A DNA stretch of 64,000 nucleotides from assembly GCA_964609625.1 (NCBI GenBank), contig CAZSRS010000008.1:1-64000 (forward strand), given 5' to 3'. Under the pieces are notes generated by a model. It saw only the letters and a list, made by a program, of their open reading frames with translations. It was not told the DNA's origin and did not search any database. Below, piece by piece: positions 49,127-58,773 of this stretch (the stretch's first letter is position 1; every line of letters starts with the position of its first letter). This DNA is from G963674665 sp964609625 (GTDB lineage: Bacteria > Desulfobacterota > Desulfovibrionia > Desulfovibrionales > Desulfovibrionaceae). The position numbers and the translations under genes were made by a program.

Positions 49127-51070
49127 ATGAGCGACGCACCGGCGCGTGAGCAGCATTCATTCAAGGCGGAAGTCCAGAAACTTCTGCACATCATCACGCA
49201 CTCCATTTACACCAACAAGGAAATCTTCCTGCGGGAGTTGGTTTCCAACGCCTCCGACGCCCTGGACAAGCTGCGCTTCGAGACCAGCCGCTCCACGGTG
49301 GTGGCCGATCCGGAACTCCCCCTGGAGATCCGGATCACCGCGGACAAGGACGCCAAGCTCCTGGTCATCGAGGACGCGGGCGTGGGCATGACCCGCGACG
49401 AACTGGTGGAGAACATTGGCACCATCGCCAAGTCCGGCTCCGAGGAGTTCCTGCGCAACATCGAACAGGCCAGGGCCGAGGGCCAAGCCGAGGGTAAGTC
49501 CGCCGAGGGCGCGGACGCCGGCGGTATCATCGGCCGTTTCGGCGTGGGCTTCTACTCGGTATTCATGGTGGCGGACAAGGTGCGCATCGAGACGCGCTCC
49601 TTTCGTCCCGAGGCCGGAGCGGTGCTCTGGGAGTCGGACGGGCTGGGTGCTTACGAGATCGAGGACCTGGGCAAAGAGCGCCCCCGGGGTACGCGCATCG
49701 AGATCACCCTCAAGGCCGACGCCTCGGAGTATCTGGAAAAGAACCGCTTGGAGCGCATCCTCAAGACCCACTCCAACTTCATCGGCTTCCCCATCCTGCT
49801 CGAGGGCGGGAAAATCAACACCATCCCGGCCCTCTGGCGCGAACCCAAGTTTCAGATCACTGCGGAGCAGTACGAGGAGTTCTACAAGTTCCTGACCTAC
49901 GACTCCAAGGCGCCCCTGGAGACCATCCACGTGGCGGTGGACGCGCCGGTGCAGTTCACCAGCCTGTGCTTCGTGCCCAGCTTCGGCATGGACCCCTTCG
50001 GCCTCGGCCGGGACGAATACGGCCTGGACCTCTACGTGCGCCGCGTGCTGATCCAGCGCCGAAACAAGGACCTGGTGCCCGAATACCTGGGCTTTCTCAA
50101 GGGCGTGGTGGACACCGAGGACCTGCCCCTGAACATCTCCCGCGAAACCCTGCAGGAGAACGCGCTCATCCGCAAGATCAACCAGACCCTGGCCAAGCAG
50201 GTGCTCTCCCACCTGGAGAAAATGGCCAGGGAGAGGGGCGAGGCCTATGAGGAATTCTGGCGCGCCCACGGCAGGACCTTCCGGCTGGGGTACGCCGACT
50301 ACGCCAACCGCGAGAAGTTCGCCGGCCTGCTGCGCTTCAACTCCAGCCAGCACGAGGACGCCAAGGGCCTGACCAGCCTGGACGACTACATCGCCCGTGC
50401 CAAGCCGGACCAGAAGAAAATCTACTACATCGCCGGCGCCGGCCGCGAGGCCGTGAACCTGAACCCCCACCTGGAAATCTTCCGGGACAAGGGCGTGGAG
50501 GTGCTCTACCTCTACGAGGCCCTGGACGAACTGGCCCTGGAGACCCTGCGCGAATACAAGGACTTCTCCTTTGCCAGCGCCGAGCTGGCCGACATGGCAG
50601 CCCTGGAGGCCATGCCGAGCCAGACCGAAAAAAAGGACAAGCCCGAGGAACTGGACGAGGGCGGCAAGAAGACCTTCACGGAACTGCTGGCCAGAATCAA
50701 GGAGATCCTCGGTGACAAGGTCACCGAGGTCCGCGCCTCGCAACGCCTCTCGGACAGCCCCTGCTGTCTGGTCAGCCCCGAGGGCGGGCTTTCCTCCAGC
50801 ATGCAGAAGGTCATGCAGTTGATGCATAAGGATGCCTCCATCCCGCCCAAGGTCATGGAGGTGAACCGCGACCACCCCCTGGTGCGCAACCTGCTGCGCA
50901 TCTTCCGCAACGATCCCCAGGATGATATGCTGCGCACCAGCGTGGAGCAGCTCTACGAATCCTCCCTGCTGCTCGAGGGTTACCTTTCCGACCCCCACGC
51001 CATGGTCCAGCGTATCAACACCTTGCTGCAGCGCTCCAGCGGCTGGTACGCGGAAATCAAGGATATCTGA
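49127..51070 (+). CDS. htpG: HSP90 chaperone HtpG
   Basis: 647 residues, slightly longer than E. coli HtpG. N-terminal ATPase: [41 protein letters not shown] and [17 protein letters not shown]. The middle domain contains [10 protein letters not shown] (catalytic Arg); the C-terminal dimerisation domain is complete. A Gly/Ala/Glu-rich insert ([17 protein letters not shown]) follows the lid. GGGAGG precedes the ATG. Its own promoter region and a very strong terminator make it monocistronic. Confidence 0.97.
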
Positions 51071-51076
51071 GGCCCG

Positions 51077-51118
51077 TCTCCGGGGAGCTTGGCGCATAAG
51101 CTCCCCGGAGATTTGTCT
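51077..51118 (+). terminator. Intrinsic terminator of htpG
   Basis: TCTCCGGGGAGCTT, 7-nt loop, AAGCTCCCCGGAGA (14 perfect pairs), then TTTGTCT. Confidence 0.9.
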
Positions 51119-51270
51119 GAAACTTTGCCTTGCACCTTGACCTGGAGGCGAACTTGGCCTAACCAAGACACCTTCCGGTTGCATTCAACGACATAGACGC
51201 CGCCTTTTCCTCCCTGGCGCCCCAGGCGGCAGGGGGCGCAACTTTTTTTGCCAATCCAGAGAGGTATACA

Positions 51271-51756
51271 ATGAGCTACATTCCCATAACCAGGCAAGGG
51301 TTCCAGAGGCTCATGGACGAGCTGGAGCGACTCAAACAGGAGCGGCCGGAGGTCATTCAGGCCATCAAGGAGGCCCGCGAAGAAGGCGACCTGCGTGAGA
51401 ACGCCGGCTACGAAGCCGCGCGGGAGCGGCAGGGCCTGCTCGAGGCGCGCATCAATTACATCGAATCCCGGCTGCCCCAGTTCGAGGTCCTGGATCTGAA
51501 CACCCTGGGCGGGGAAAAGGTCATCTTCGGTGCCACCGTGGAAATCGAGGACGCGGACACCGGCGACCTCAAGACCTATACCCTGCTCGGTCCGGACGAG
51601 GCCGACCCGACCAAGGGCAGCATCTCCATTCAATCCCCGGTGGGGCGCGCCCTGCTCGGCAAGTTCGAGGGCGACGAAATCTCCGTGGACGTACCCCGTG
51701 GCAGGGTGCAATACGAGATCGTGAGCGTCCGCTTCCTTGGGGAGTGGCACGGGTAG
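51271..51756 (+). CDS. greA: Transcript-cleavage factor GreA
   Basis: 161 residues. The N-terminal coiled coil has the acidic tip EEGDLRENAGYEAARERQG (Asp and Glu reach the RNA polymerase active site), followed by the FKBP-like C-terminal domain (SPVGRALLGKFEGDEISVDVPRG). Full family length. AGAGAGG precedes the ATG. Single gene. Confidence 0.96.
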   Translation: MSYIPITRQGFQRLMDELERLKQERPEVIQAIKEAREEGDLRENAGYEAARERQGLLEARINYIESRLPQFEVLDLNTLGGEKVIFGATVEIEDADTGDLKTYTLLGPDEADPTKGSISIQSPVGRALLGKFEGDEISVDVPRGRVQYEIVSVRFLGEWHG

Positions 51757-51780
51757 CTCGACCCGAGCCTGCCCCGCGAC

Positions 51781-53883
51781 TCAGCTCTCCCGCGAGGTCT
51801 GTCGCTCCCGGCCCAACCGGTCTTCCAGCCGGTCCCTGTACCGGTGATAGAGGAAACTGGCTCCCACCAGCAGGCAGCCCAGGGCCAGGAAGGATAGAAT
51901 CCTGTAAGGCGTGGCGAAACGCTCCATGTCCACCAAGACCACCTTGAACAAGGTGACGGCGAACAGCCCCAGTGCCAGATGTCTGGCGCCGGGGCTGCGT
52001 CGCATGAAGCCGAAGAGCATCAGCCCCGTGGCGAACAGTGCCCAGAGCACGGACAAAGCCGCTGCCCTGGCCTCGGGGGCGTGGTCGCCGAAAAAGGCGG
52101 CGCACTCCACGCTGAGTACCAGCAGCAGGGCGAGGATGAAGGTGAAGCCCGGCAGCCCTCCGGCCCTGCCGTAAGGCGCGGGAAACGCGACCGCGGCCAT
52201 CGGCGCTCCCTTGCGGCCGGCGAACCAAGCCCCGGCCAACAGGGACCCGAGCAGGACGGCCTCCGTGAGCAAACGCGCCGCGAGCATCCGGGTGTACCCG
52301 CCGTAGAAGGTGTACCCGGCACCCCGCAGATCCTTGAGCGCGGGGTTTGTGAGCCAGCCGAAGGTGTCCGGAAGGTCCAGGAACAGGTACCTGCCCAGGG
52401 CGAGGAAGAGCAGGAGTTGGCCGCAGACCGGCAGACCGCGCCCTCTGAAGATGGAGCCGAGGTAGAGCATGAGCGCGCCCTGCAAGGCCCAGATAATGGT
52501 GATCCAATGCGCGTTGCAGGCCAGGGGTACGGCCAGGGCCGCGAACATGACCGCGTTGGCCGCCAGAATGGCCGCGGCCCTGGGCCGTCGCGCGGAGCGG
52601 TGCAACACAAGGGCGCAAGCCCCGAAGACCAGGGCATAGCCCAGGCAGGGCAGGGCGCTGGCCTCCTGACTGAAGCGCTGGACAACCATGTCACGGGTGT
52701 AGGCAAAGGCCACGAAGGAGGTCGGGATGCCCAGATAGACGTCACTGGCGGGCTTTCTGGGGCTTTCCGGGGTGTCTTCTCCCAGCGCGGCCCCGAATAC
52801 GGGCGCCAGGGTGTAGCCCAGGAACACGGCGCTGACGAACAGGGACGTGGGCCAGAATGCAGTGATCTCGTAAAAGTCCGCATGCCAGGAGGCGAACAGA
52901 AGCAAGGTGCCCAGAATTCCCAGCCAGGAAAGCCCGCTCCAACTCCGGAAAAAGGCCGTGGCCAGCACCCCGGCGTTGAGAATGGCCAGGTAACCGAAGA
53001 GGAAGTACATGTTGTCCTCGCCGCTGGAAAGCACCAGGGGCGTGAGAAAGCCTCCCAGAGTACCCAGAACGGCCAGGCCCTGGACTTTGTGCCGCAGGGC
53101 CAGGGCTATGGCCAGTGCCGTGGCACCCACCAGCAGGGCGAAGGCCGGGACCATGCCCATGAGTTCGTAGATGCGGTAGCCGGCAAAGGTGGAGAAATAC
53201 AGCGAGCCCACGCCGCCGGCCAGGACCCAGAGGCCGTAGACCGTGTAGCCCTTGCGCCGGGCCAGTTCCCCGCCGGCGAGCAGCAGCGCGCTCCAGCAGT
53301 AGGCCAGCCCCACCTGCCCCAGGGGGCCGATGATGCCCTTGTCAAAGGTGTATTTCAGGAAATACCCCAGGCCGAAGACCATGACCACGATACCCACGGC
53401 GAGGAGCCACTTCTGCCCCAACGCTCCCTCGAATGAGCCTTGGGGGGCGCGTGTCCGCCTCGGCAGGGGGCGGCTGGATGTTTCCCCGGCAGGGGGCGCG
53501 GTAGGGGAGGCAGACTCGATAGGAAATTCCACCGGGCCGGGCTGGAAACGGAACTCCTCGCCTGGCTGCTCCTCACCCTGGGATGGCGGTTGCTGCTCCG
53601 TGTGGCCCCGTGCGGCTTCAGCCTCCACGCCGGGCAAAGTACCGGCTCCCTGAACGGCCCCCGCATCCGTAAGGGCGCCGGCCAAGGCCTCCAGGGAGGC
53701 TTCCAGGCGCCGCAACCTGGCCTGACCGGCCTCCTGGACGCGCCGGAGTTCTTGCACCTCGACGCGCAGGGCTTCCAGGAGCGCCCCGGCGGGCTGGGGT
53801 TCGGAATCCAGAGAAGCGCCGCATTCGGTGCAGTAAACGTCGCCAGCGGCGGCCTGGCTCAGGCAATGGGGGCAGGTACGCAT
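51781..53883 (-). CDS. DUF2339 multi-span membrane protein with N-terminal zinc ribbon
   Basis: 700 residues. Zinc ribbon C4-x2-C7-x10-C18-x2-C21; coiled coil about 34-72; acidic Pro-rich linker to about 150; then some 15-18 membrane helices of the DUF2339 family (LAVGIVVMVFGLGYFLKYTFDKGIIGP is the entry helix, YLFLDLPDTFGWL later). The family's function is unknown; a role in envelope polymer handling has been suggested for relatives. It lies 91 bp downstream of the B12 cassette on the same strand. Confidence 0.85.
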   Translation of the reverse strand: MRTCPHCLSQAAAGDVYCTECGASLDSEPQPAGALLEALRVEVQELRRVQEAGQARLRRLEASLEALAGALTDAGAVQGAGTLPGVEAEAARGHTEQQPPSQGEEQPGEEFRFQPGPVEFPIESASPTAPPAGETSSRPLPRRTRAPQGSFEGALGQKWLLAVGIVVMVFGLGYFLKYTFDKGIIGPLGQVGLAYCWSALLLAGGELARRKGYTVYGLWVLAGGVGSLYFSTFAGYRIYELMGMVPAFALLVGATALAIALALRHKVQGLAVLGTLGGFLTPLVLSSGEDNMYFLFGYLAILNAGVLATAFFRSWSGLSWLGILGTLLLFASWHADFYEITAFWPTSLFVSAVFLGYTLAPVFGAALGEDTPESPRKPASDVYLGIPTSFVAFAYTRDMVVQRFSQEASALPCLGYALVFGACALVLHRSARRPRAAAILAANAVMFAALAVPLACNAHWITIIWALQGALMLYLGSIFRGRGLPVCGQLLLFLALGRYLFLDLPDTFGWLTNPALKDLRGAGYTFYGGYTRMLAARLLTEAVLLGSLLAGAWFAGRKGAPMAAVAFPAPYGRAGGLPGFTFILALLLVLSVECAAFFGDHAPEARAAALSVLWALFATGLMLFGFMRRSPGARHLALGLFAVTLFKVVLVDMERFATPYRILSFLALGCLLVGASFLYHRYRDRLEDRLGRERQTSRES

Positions 53884-53974
53884 GTCTTGGTCATACGTCA
53901 GCCCGGCAGGCGAGACAAGGGAAGATCAGCACTCGTTTCTGTTACGGGGGAATGGGCATGGCTCCCCAACTCAC

Positions 53975-55450
53975 TCAGGGGATGTGCACCGTGACCGTCG
54001 TGCCGTCTACCGGGGAGGAGCGCATGGTTATCTCCCAGCCCTGGACTCCAGCCAGGAGCTTGGCGCTGTAAGTGCCCAAGCCGGTTCCCCCCTTTTTCCC
54101 GCTCGTCACGTACTTGTCGAAGAAACTTTCCTGGATGTCCAAGGGCACCAAACCTTGGTTGTGGATCTCGATGTCCGTGCCCGCGTCTCGTTCGATTGCC
54201 AGCGTGACCGTACCGCCTTTGGGCGAGGCCTCCAGGGCGTTGCGCAGCAGGTTGGAGAAAATGGAATAGGTCAGCAGTTCCTCGCCCTGGATGCTCACCC
54301 ATTTTGGGGGCGGATCACCGAAACCGCGAACCTCCAGACGTAGCTCCACCAGCAGGCTTTCGGCCAGGTGCCTGTTTTCGTTGATCACCTGCCGCAGGAC
54401 ATTGAGCAGGTCAAAGGGCACGGGGGCGTATTGATAAACGCCCTGCTCCACCTGGAACAACGTCAGGGAAAGATTGATCATGGCCAGCATTCTATGCCCG
54501 GAATCCACCACCAGTTGCAGGAACTCACGCTGGGTGTCGGTGAGGTTGTCATCCTCGAGCATGAGCTTGGGCAAATTGATGATGCCATTGAGAGGGGACT
54601 TGAGGTCGTGGCGGGAGATACGCTCCACGTCTTCGCGCAGTCGGGCCATCTCCTTGATGGAAGTAATGTCCGTGAGCGTGATCATGTCCGCCGGCTCCTC
54701 TTCCCAGTCGATGGGAGTGTTGTGGATGCTGCACGTGATCACCCTTCCATCCCTGGTCGTCAGGATCAATTCTCCTCCCTGCAAGGGGGGGCTGTGGCCC
54801 GTGATCTCAAATGGACGGCCGGCAAGGGTGGTTGCGTCGCACTCCAGGAGGCGCCCTGCGGCGGTGTTGGCGAATTGGATCACGCCTGTTCCATCCACGA
54901 TGAAGATGGCGTCCACGCTCTGGGAGACGATGGTGCGGAAGCGGCGTTCCTGCTGCTGGAGCCGAAGGTTCTTCTGCTCCAGCTCACGCTGGGCCTTGGT
55001 GAGTTCATTGGTGAGCCTGGTGAAGGCGGCGACGTCGAAGTCGTTCATGCATTCGCATTGCTGCATGGCGGCCGCGTTGTCCACCTGGAGCCGACGAATG
55101 ACCGTGGCCTGGTCGTTGACCATCTGCAGAAGCTGGTCATAGAGCGTAAAGATGCTCTGCGGCGCCTTGGAGGCGACAACGAAAATCTCCGTGTCCACAG
55201 CCCCACCGAAAAAGTTGAGCACATCGAAACCATCGCCGGCATGGACACAGAGTTCCCAGAGCAGGGCGGAGCCGTCCCTAAGGATTTGCTCCAGGAAACA
55301 GGCTACCTTGTCCCTGGAGGCCTCCTCAACGATGTCGAAGAAACTGTCACCGGGTCTGGCAACGAGCGCGCCCTTGCCCCCGGTGCCCACATGCAGGATG
55401 TTCCCTTCCGGGGTACAGGTGAAAAACAGCCCGGTGGTCTCAGGCTCCAT
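53975..55450 (-). CDS. Soluble PAS histidine kinase, last gene of the B12 cassette
   Basis: 491 residues, no membrane helix. The N-terminal domain (about 5-100) looks like a divergent PAS (LFFTCTPEGNILHVGTGGKGALVARPGDSFFDIV). Then come a coiled coil, a clear PAS (about 165-265, FRTIVSQSVDAIFIVDGTGVIQFANTAAGRLL), and HisKA with His281 in ISRHDLKSPLNGI. The HATPase has NLLRNALEASPKGG and GTGLGTYSAKLL. ATG 55450 lies inside the end of the B12-binding gene (11-nt overlap), so they are translationally coupled. The kinase presumably reads the B12 protein's state. Confidence 0.88.
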   Translation of the reverse strand: MEPETTGLFFTCTPEGNILHVGTGGKGALVARPGDSFFDIVEEASRDKVACFLEQILRDGSALLWELCVHAGDGFDVLNFFGGAVDTEIFVVASKAPQSIFTLYDQLLQMVNDQATVIRRLQVDNAAAMQQCECMNDFDVAAFTRLTNELTKAQRELEQKNLRLQQQERRFRTIVSQSVDAIFIVDGTGVIQFANTAAGRLLECDATTLAGRPFEITGHSPPLQGGELILTTRDGRVITCSIHNTPIDWEEEPADMITLTDITSIKEMARLREDVERISRHDLKSPLNGIINLPKLMLEDDNLTDTQREFLQLVVDSGHRMLAMINLSLTLFQVEQGVYQYAPVPFDLLNVLRQVINENRHLAESLLVELRLEVRGFGDPPPKWVSIQGEELLTYSIFSNLLRNALEASPKGGTVTLAIERDAGTDIEIHNQGLVPLDIQESFFDKYVTSGKKGGTGLGTYSAKLLAGVQGWEITMRSSPVDGTTVTVHIP

Positions 55451-56129
55451 GCGGAATCTCCTCGGCGACGAGTTGTACGGCGACACGCACGGCATCCTCG
55501 GCATTTTCACCAGTACCGTCAGCGCCGACGGTTTTCCAGAGCCCCCTGTCGATGATGAAGGGATAGCCGCCCACAAGGATCTTGCACCCTTGGAGTATTC
55601 GCCTTTCCCGTAGCCTGGAAATCAACTTGGCTGCCAAGTGCACGTTGTAGGTCATGGTCACGGAGATGCAGACAACGTTCACTCCATATTCCACGGCCAT
55701 GCAGACCACGTCGTTGTCCGGGGTGCTCGCGCCGATATAGTAGGTTGTCCAGGATTCCATTTCGAAAAAATCGGTGACCATACGTATACCCAGCTCGTGC
55801 AGTTCTCTGCCGACGCAGCAGCCCAGCATGCTGAACGGACCTTTTTTATTGCTGATGATCAGGGGGAAAAGTTGGGAAATGACCATTTGGGTAACAGCGG
55901 TGCAGTAGTGCTCCTGCGCCACGCTGATCGTATTGCGTTGCCAGAGCCTGCCGATCTCGTACTGCACTGGTTGCAGAACATGCAAGTATATGTCCCTGAC
56001 CACGGCCCAGTCGCTGACAGCTTCCATGATCAGTTCCGAAGCCTCTTGCCTGTCGGCCCTGAGCAGGGCCTCGAGGTATGCCTTCGCCAGCCTGGTATAG
56101 CGCTCGTTGCGCGCCTGTGCAGCGTTCAT
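55440..56129 (-). CDS. Free-standing cobalamin-binding protein with Wx9EH and ExHxxG motifs
   Basis: 229 residues. The four-helix cap (about 1-90) contains W63-x9-E73-H74, the motif seen around the upper cobalamin face in CarH-type B12 photoreceptors. The Rossmann B12-binding fold follows, with E109-L-H111-E-L-G114 as the lower-ligand motif, then YYIGASTP and KILVGGYPF. No DNA-binding or methyltransferase domain is attached, so it is probably a sensor that passes its state to a partner, most likely the overlapping PAS kinase. ATG 56129 chosen; TTG 56147 possible. It lies 25 nt after the preceding gene. Confidence 0.87.
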   Translation of the reverse strand: MNAAQARNERYTRLAKAYLEALLRADRQEASELIMEAVSDWAVVRDIYLHVLQPVQYEIGRLWQRNTISVAQEHYCTAVTQMVISQLFPLIISNKKGPFSMLGCCVGRELHELGIRMVTDFFEMESWTTYYIGASTPDNDVVCMAVEYGVNVVCISVTMTYNVHLAAKLISRLRERRILQGCKILVGGYPFIIDRGLWKTVGADGTGENAEDAVRVAVQLVAEEIPHGA

Positions 56130-56154
56130 GCTCGTGCTCCAGGGCAAGGAACGA

Positions 56155-56637
56155 TCAATTTACATGGTCATGTATCGAGTGGGGGCGTTCCCAGACCGTA
56201 TCCTCGACCTCGCTCAGGGTCGTGAACGCAGGGATATGGGTTATGAGCCAGGTGTAGAAGGGCAGGACCTCCCTGAATGCCTCCCTGGAGAGCACTCCCT
56301 CGAGCACTGTGACAGTGGTGTCGAGCATGGCGGGCCAATAGGCCGCACTGAAACCATGAGCGCGATAGGTCCTGAAGACCCAGAGCACAGTCTCCACGAA
56401 CCGCGCAGGGTCGTAGATGTGGAAAATGGATTCCATGTAGCGGAAATGATTGCGGTGGTTGTTGCGCATCATTTCGCTGTTGCCGGGGCCCACCAGACGT
56501 TCGAGGTCTTGTCTGGCCAGCATGACCTTGTCCACGGCCACGGCCGCGGCTTCCCAGGAGCGGCCGAACTCCTCCGCGCCGCCCACAGAGGGTCGCTTCA
56601 GGCCAGCGGCGCTGTTCACAATTTCGCGCTTGGTCAT
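56155..56637 (-). CDS. Helical protein of unknown function, first gene of the B12 cassette
   Basis: 160 residues, all-helical in appearance, no signal peptide. Striking conserved-looking blocks: NSEMMRNNHRNHFRYMESIFHIYDPARFVETVLWVFRTYRAHGFSAAYWPAMLD and LPFYTWLITHIPAF. The size, helix pattern and His/Tyr content recall globin- or phycobilisome-like folds, but I cannot assign it. GAGAG is 6 nt before ATG 56637; GTG 56670 is an alternative. It is co-oriented with and 25 nt from the B12 gene, behind the promoter at 56754-56782. Confidence 0.7.
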   Translation of the reverse strand: MTKREIVNSAAGLKRPSVGGAEEFGRSWEAAAVAVDKVMLARQDLERLVGPGNSEMMRNNHRNHFRYMESIFHIYDPARFVETVLWVFRTYRAHGFSAAYWPAMLDTTVTVLEGVLSREAFREVLPFYTWLITHIPAFTTLSEVEDTVWERPHSIHDHVN

Positions 56638-56753
56638 GTCGTACTCTCTGTTCTGCTGTCCAATATACACCTGTCCCCACCTTCATGTCTGAAGGCGGAA
56701 ATCCCCCCGATCTTCCCCCACGGTGTATTCTAGGGGCGCGAACATTCGCTGTC

Positions 56754-56782
56754 CATATACTACACCCAAACACCATTGTCAA
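56754..56782 (-). promoter_or_regulatory. Promoter of the B12 cassette
   Basis: Minus-strand TTGACA (56782-56777), exactly 17 nt, TATATG (56759-56754), about 117 nt before the first gene. One of the best sigma-70-type matches in the window. In the remaining gene-free DNA up to 57100 the only feature seen is the perfect palindrome GACAACGTTGTC at 56894-56905. Confidence 0.65.
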
Positions 56783-57100
56783 GATGGGTATTAACCGTGA
56801 GCACTACATGAACAACAGAGTGCGGTCTTCCTCCAATAGGCATCCCTCCTTTTCATTCCCTGTCAAGACTTAGACAATCCTTGTTTCGTGGCAGACAACG
56901 TTGTCATGTGAAAGGCATGATGCTCCCTGAGATCGTCGCCCGGAAGCGATGACGACTTGGTCCAAGATGTGCGCTGGGCATGGCGCCCCACTTCTCCCCG
57001 ATTGCACGCGGCGACGACGTTGGGTGCATGGAGCTGACGCGACGTGTTTTTTTACGGCCGGCATGGCCCGATCCGAGGCCATGGGCCTCCCCGTGGCGGT

Positions 57101-57640
57101 TTAGGTATCCCCAAACGCCCGCGCTTCTCGGTCGCGCAGCCGGACCTCCATCCGGAGACTGGTTAGGGGGCGGCTGTAGCGGTTGTCGATTTCACTGTGC
57201 GTGACCACGAATCCGAAACGATCATATATGCTTCGCGAGGTCGCAAGGTCGGCCACTGTCCAGAGATAGGCCGCGTCGAAACTCCGCTCCCCGCAGAAAT
57301 GCAACGCTTCCTGGAGTAGACACTTGCCGATGCCCCTGCCCACAACACATCGATCCAGAATGAACCAGCGCAACCTGGCCCTGTTGGCAGCCACATCATC
57401 CGGTTTGGAGCCGTGCACGACGATGGAGCCGAGGACATGCTCCTGTTCCAGCGCCAGGAGCAACAGATCCTTATCGGAATCATAGGCGCGATGGAACTCC
57501 AGCAGCTCTTCCGCGACCAGGGCCTCGAAAGCCGCGCCCACGCCCCACTCGTCGTGATAGTAGCACCCGTGCAACTCCACGATGCGCCCCAACGCGCCGG
57601 GTCGATAGCCCCTCACCACCACTATCTTGTCCGCCGCCAT
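57101..57640 (-). CDS. GNAT-family N-acetyltransferase
   Basis: 179 residues. Acetyl-CoA motif A is RLRWFILDRCVVGRGIGKCLLQEALHFC; motif B lies in SIYDRFGFVVTHSE. Such stand-alone GNATs resemble MarR-linked acetyltransferases (HDEWGVGAAFEALVAEELLEF). GAGGA precedes ATG 57640. Substrate unknown. It lies upstream of the B12 cassette on the same strand but is separated from it by 463 bp. Confidence 0.88.
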   Translation of the reverse strand: MAADKIVVVRGYRPGALGRIVELHGCYYHDEWGVGAAFEALVAEELLEFHRAYDSDKDLLLLALEQEHVLGSIVVHGSKPDDVAANRARLRWFILDRCVVGRGIGKCLLQEALHFCGERSFDAAYLWTVADLATSRSIYDRFGFVVTHSEIDNRYSRPLTSLRMEVRLRDREARAFGDT

Positions 57641-57900
57641 GACACGTTCCTCATATTCCAGAGCGCTCGCCGCCTGTACGTTCTTTCCGCGAGTCGTGCC
57701 TTTGCTTCCACACTTCCCGCTCCCTCGTCAAGACTGGAAACCGCGGGCCATACGTCGCGCATGCGCAACCTCTCGTTCAACTGGAGGTTGCACGGCAAAC
57801 CAAACACTCCCTGCCAAACCCTTGCGTGGAACCCTTGCGTGGAACTGGACAAGCGCGCTGGACCAGAGTATGGATATGAGTTTGCAAAAGTGAGGAAGAT

Positions 57901-58758
57901 GTGGAAAGAGTAATCAACCCTGCGGGATTGCAAGACCTGTGCTGGAACTGGCGACACCAGGGGCAGATCACGGCCCTGGTGCCGACCATGGGCTGCCTGC
58001 ACGAGGGACACCTGAGCTTGGTCTCCTGGGCCCGCCAGAATGCAGACCGCGTGGTGGTCTCGCTCTTCGTGAACCCCTCGCAATTCGCGCCCAACGAGGA
58101 CCTGGACGCCTACCCCCGGACCCTGGAGCGCGACGCCGAACTGGCTGCCGCGCACGGGGCGGACGTACTGTTCACGCCGGACGTGGAAAAGATGTACCTG
58201 CCGGGGCACGCCACCTGGGTGGAAGTGCCGGATTTGGCTGGGAATCTTTGCGGAGCGAGCAGGCCCACGCATTTTCGCGGCGTAGCCACGGTGGTGACCA
58301 AGCTGTTTCTACTGGCCATTCCCACGGTGGCGGTCTTCGGGCAAAAGGACTATCAACAGTTGCTGGTGATCCGCCAGTTGGCACGCGACCTGAACATCCC
58401 GACCCGCGTGGTGGGACGGCCCATCGTACGCGAGGACGACGGCTTGGCCATGAGTTCGCGCAACAGGAACCTCACGCCCGAGGAACGCGCGGAGGCTCCC
58501 AACATTCACGAGGGCCTGCTGCTGGCCCAGGAACTTGTCGGTAAGGGACAGCACGATACCGCCGTGTTACGTGAACAGATCATGAACCATTATACGCGAC
58601 ACCTGTTGTTGGGGCGTCTGGACTACCTTGAACTGGTGGACGCCGATACCTTGCAGCCCGTGGACAAGGTCAGCGCCCCTGTCCTAGCCGCGACGGCAGT
58701 CCATTACTCCAGGGCCAGACTCATCGACAACATACTTCTGGGCACTTCGCCGGCTTGA
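57901..58758 (+). CDS. panC: Pantothenate synthetase
   Basis: 285 residues. Joins pantoate and beta-alanine with ATP. HxGH-type motifs PTMGCLHEGHLSLV, FVNPSQFAPNEDLDAYPR, and GQKDYQQL...GLAMSSRNRNL (KMSKS-like region). GTG 57901 has GAGGA 5 nt upstream. The 260-bp region before it contains a 13-bp tandem duplication (CCCTTGCGTGGAA, near 57816-57842). Followed closely by DUF502 and metK. Confidence 0.95.
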   Translation: MERVINPAGLQDLCWNWRHQGQITALVPTMGCLHEGHLSLVSWARQNADRVVVSLFVNPSQFAPNEDLDAYPRTLERDAELAAAHGADVLFTPDVEKMYLPGHATWVEVPDLAGNLCGASRPTHFRGVATVVTKLFLLAIPTVAVFGQKDYQQLLVIRQLARDLNIPTRVVGRPIVREDDGLAMSSRNRNLTPEERAEAPNIHEGLLLAQELVGKGQHDTAVLREQIMNHYTRHLLLGRLDYLELVDADTLQPVDKVSAPVLAATAVHYSRARLIDNILLGTSPA

Positions 58759-58773
58759 TCGCATACCACTTCC

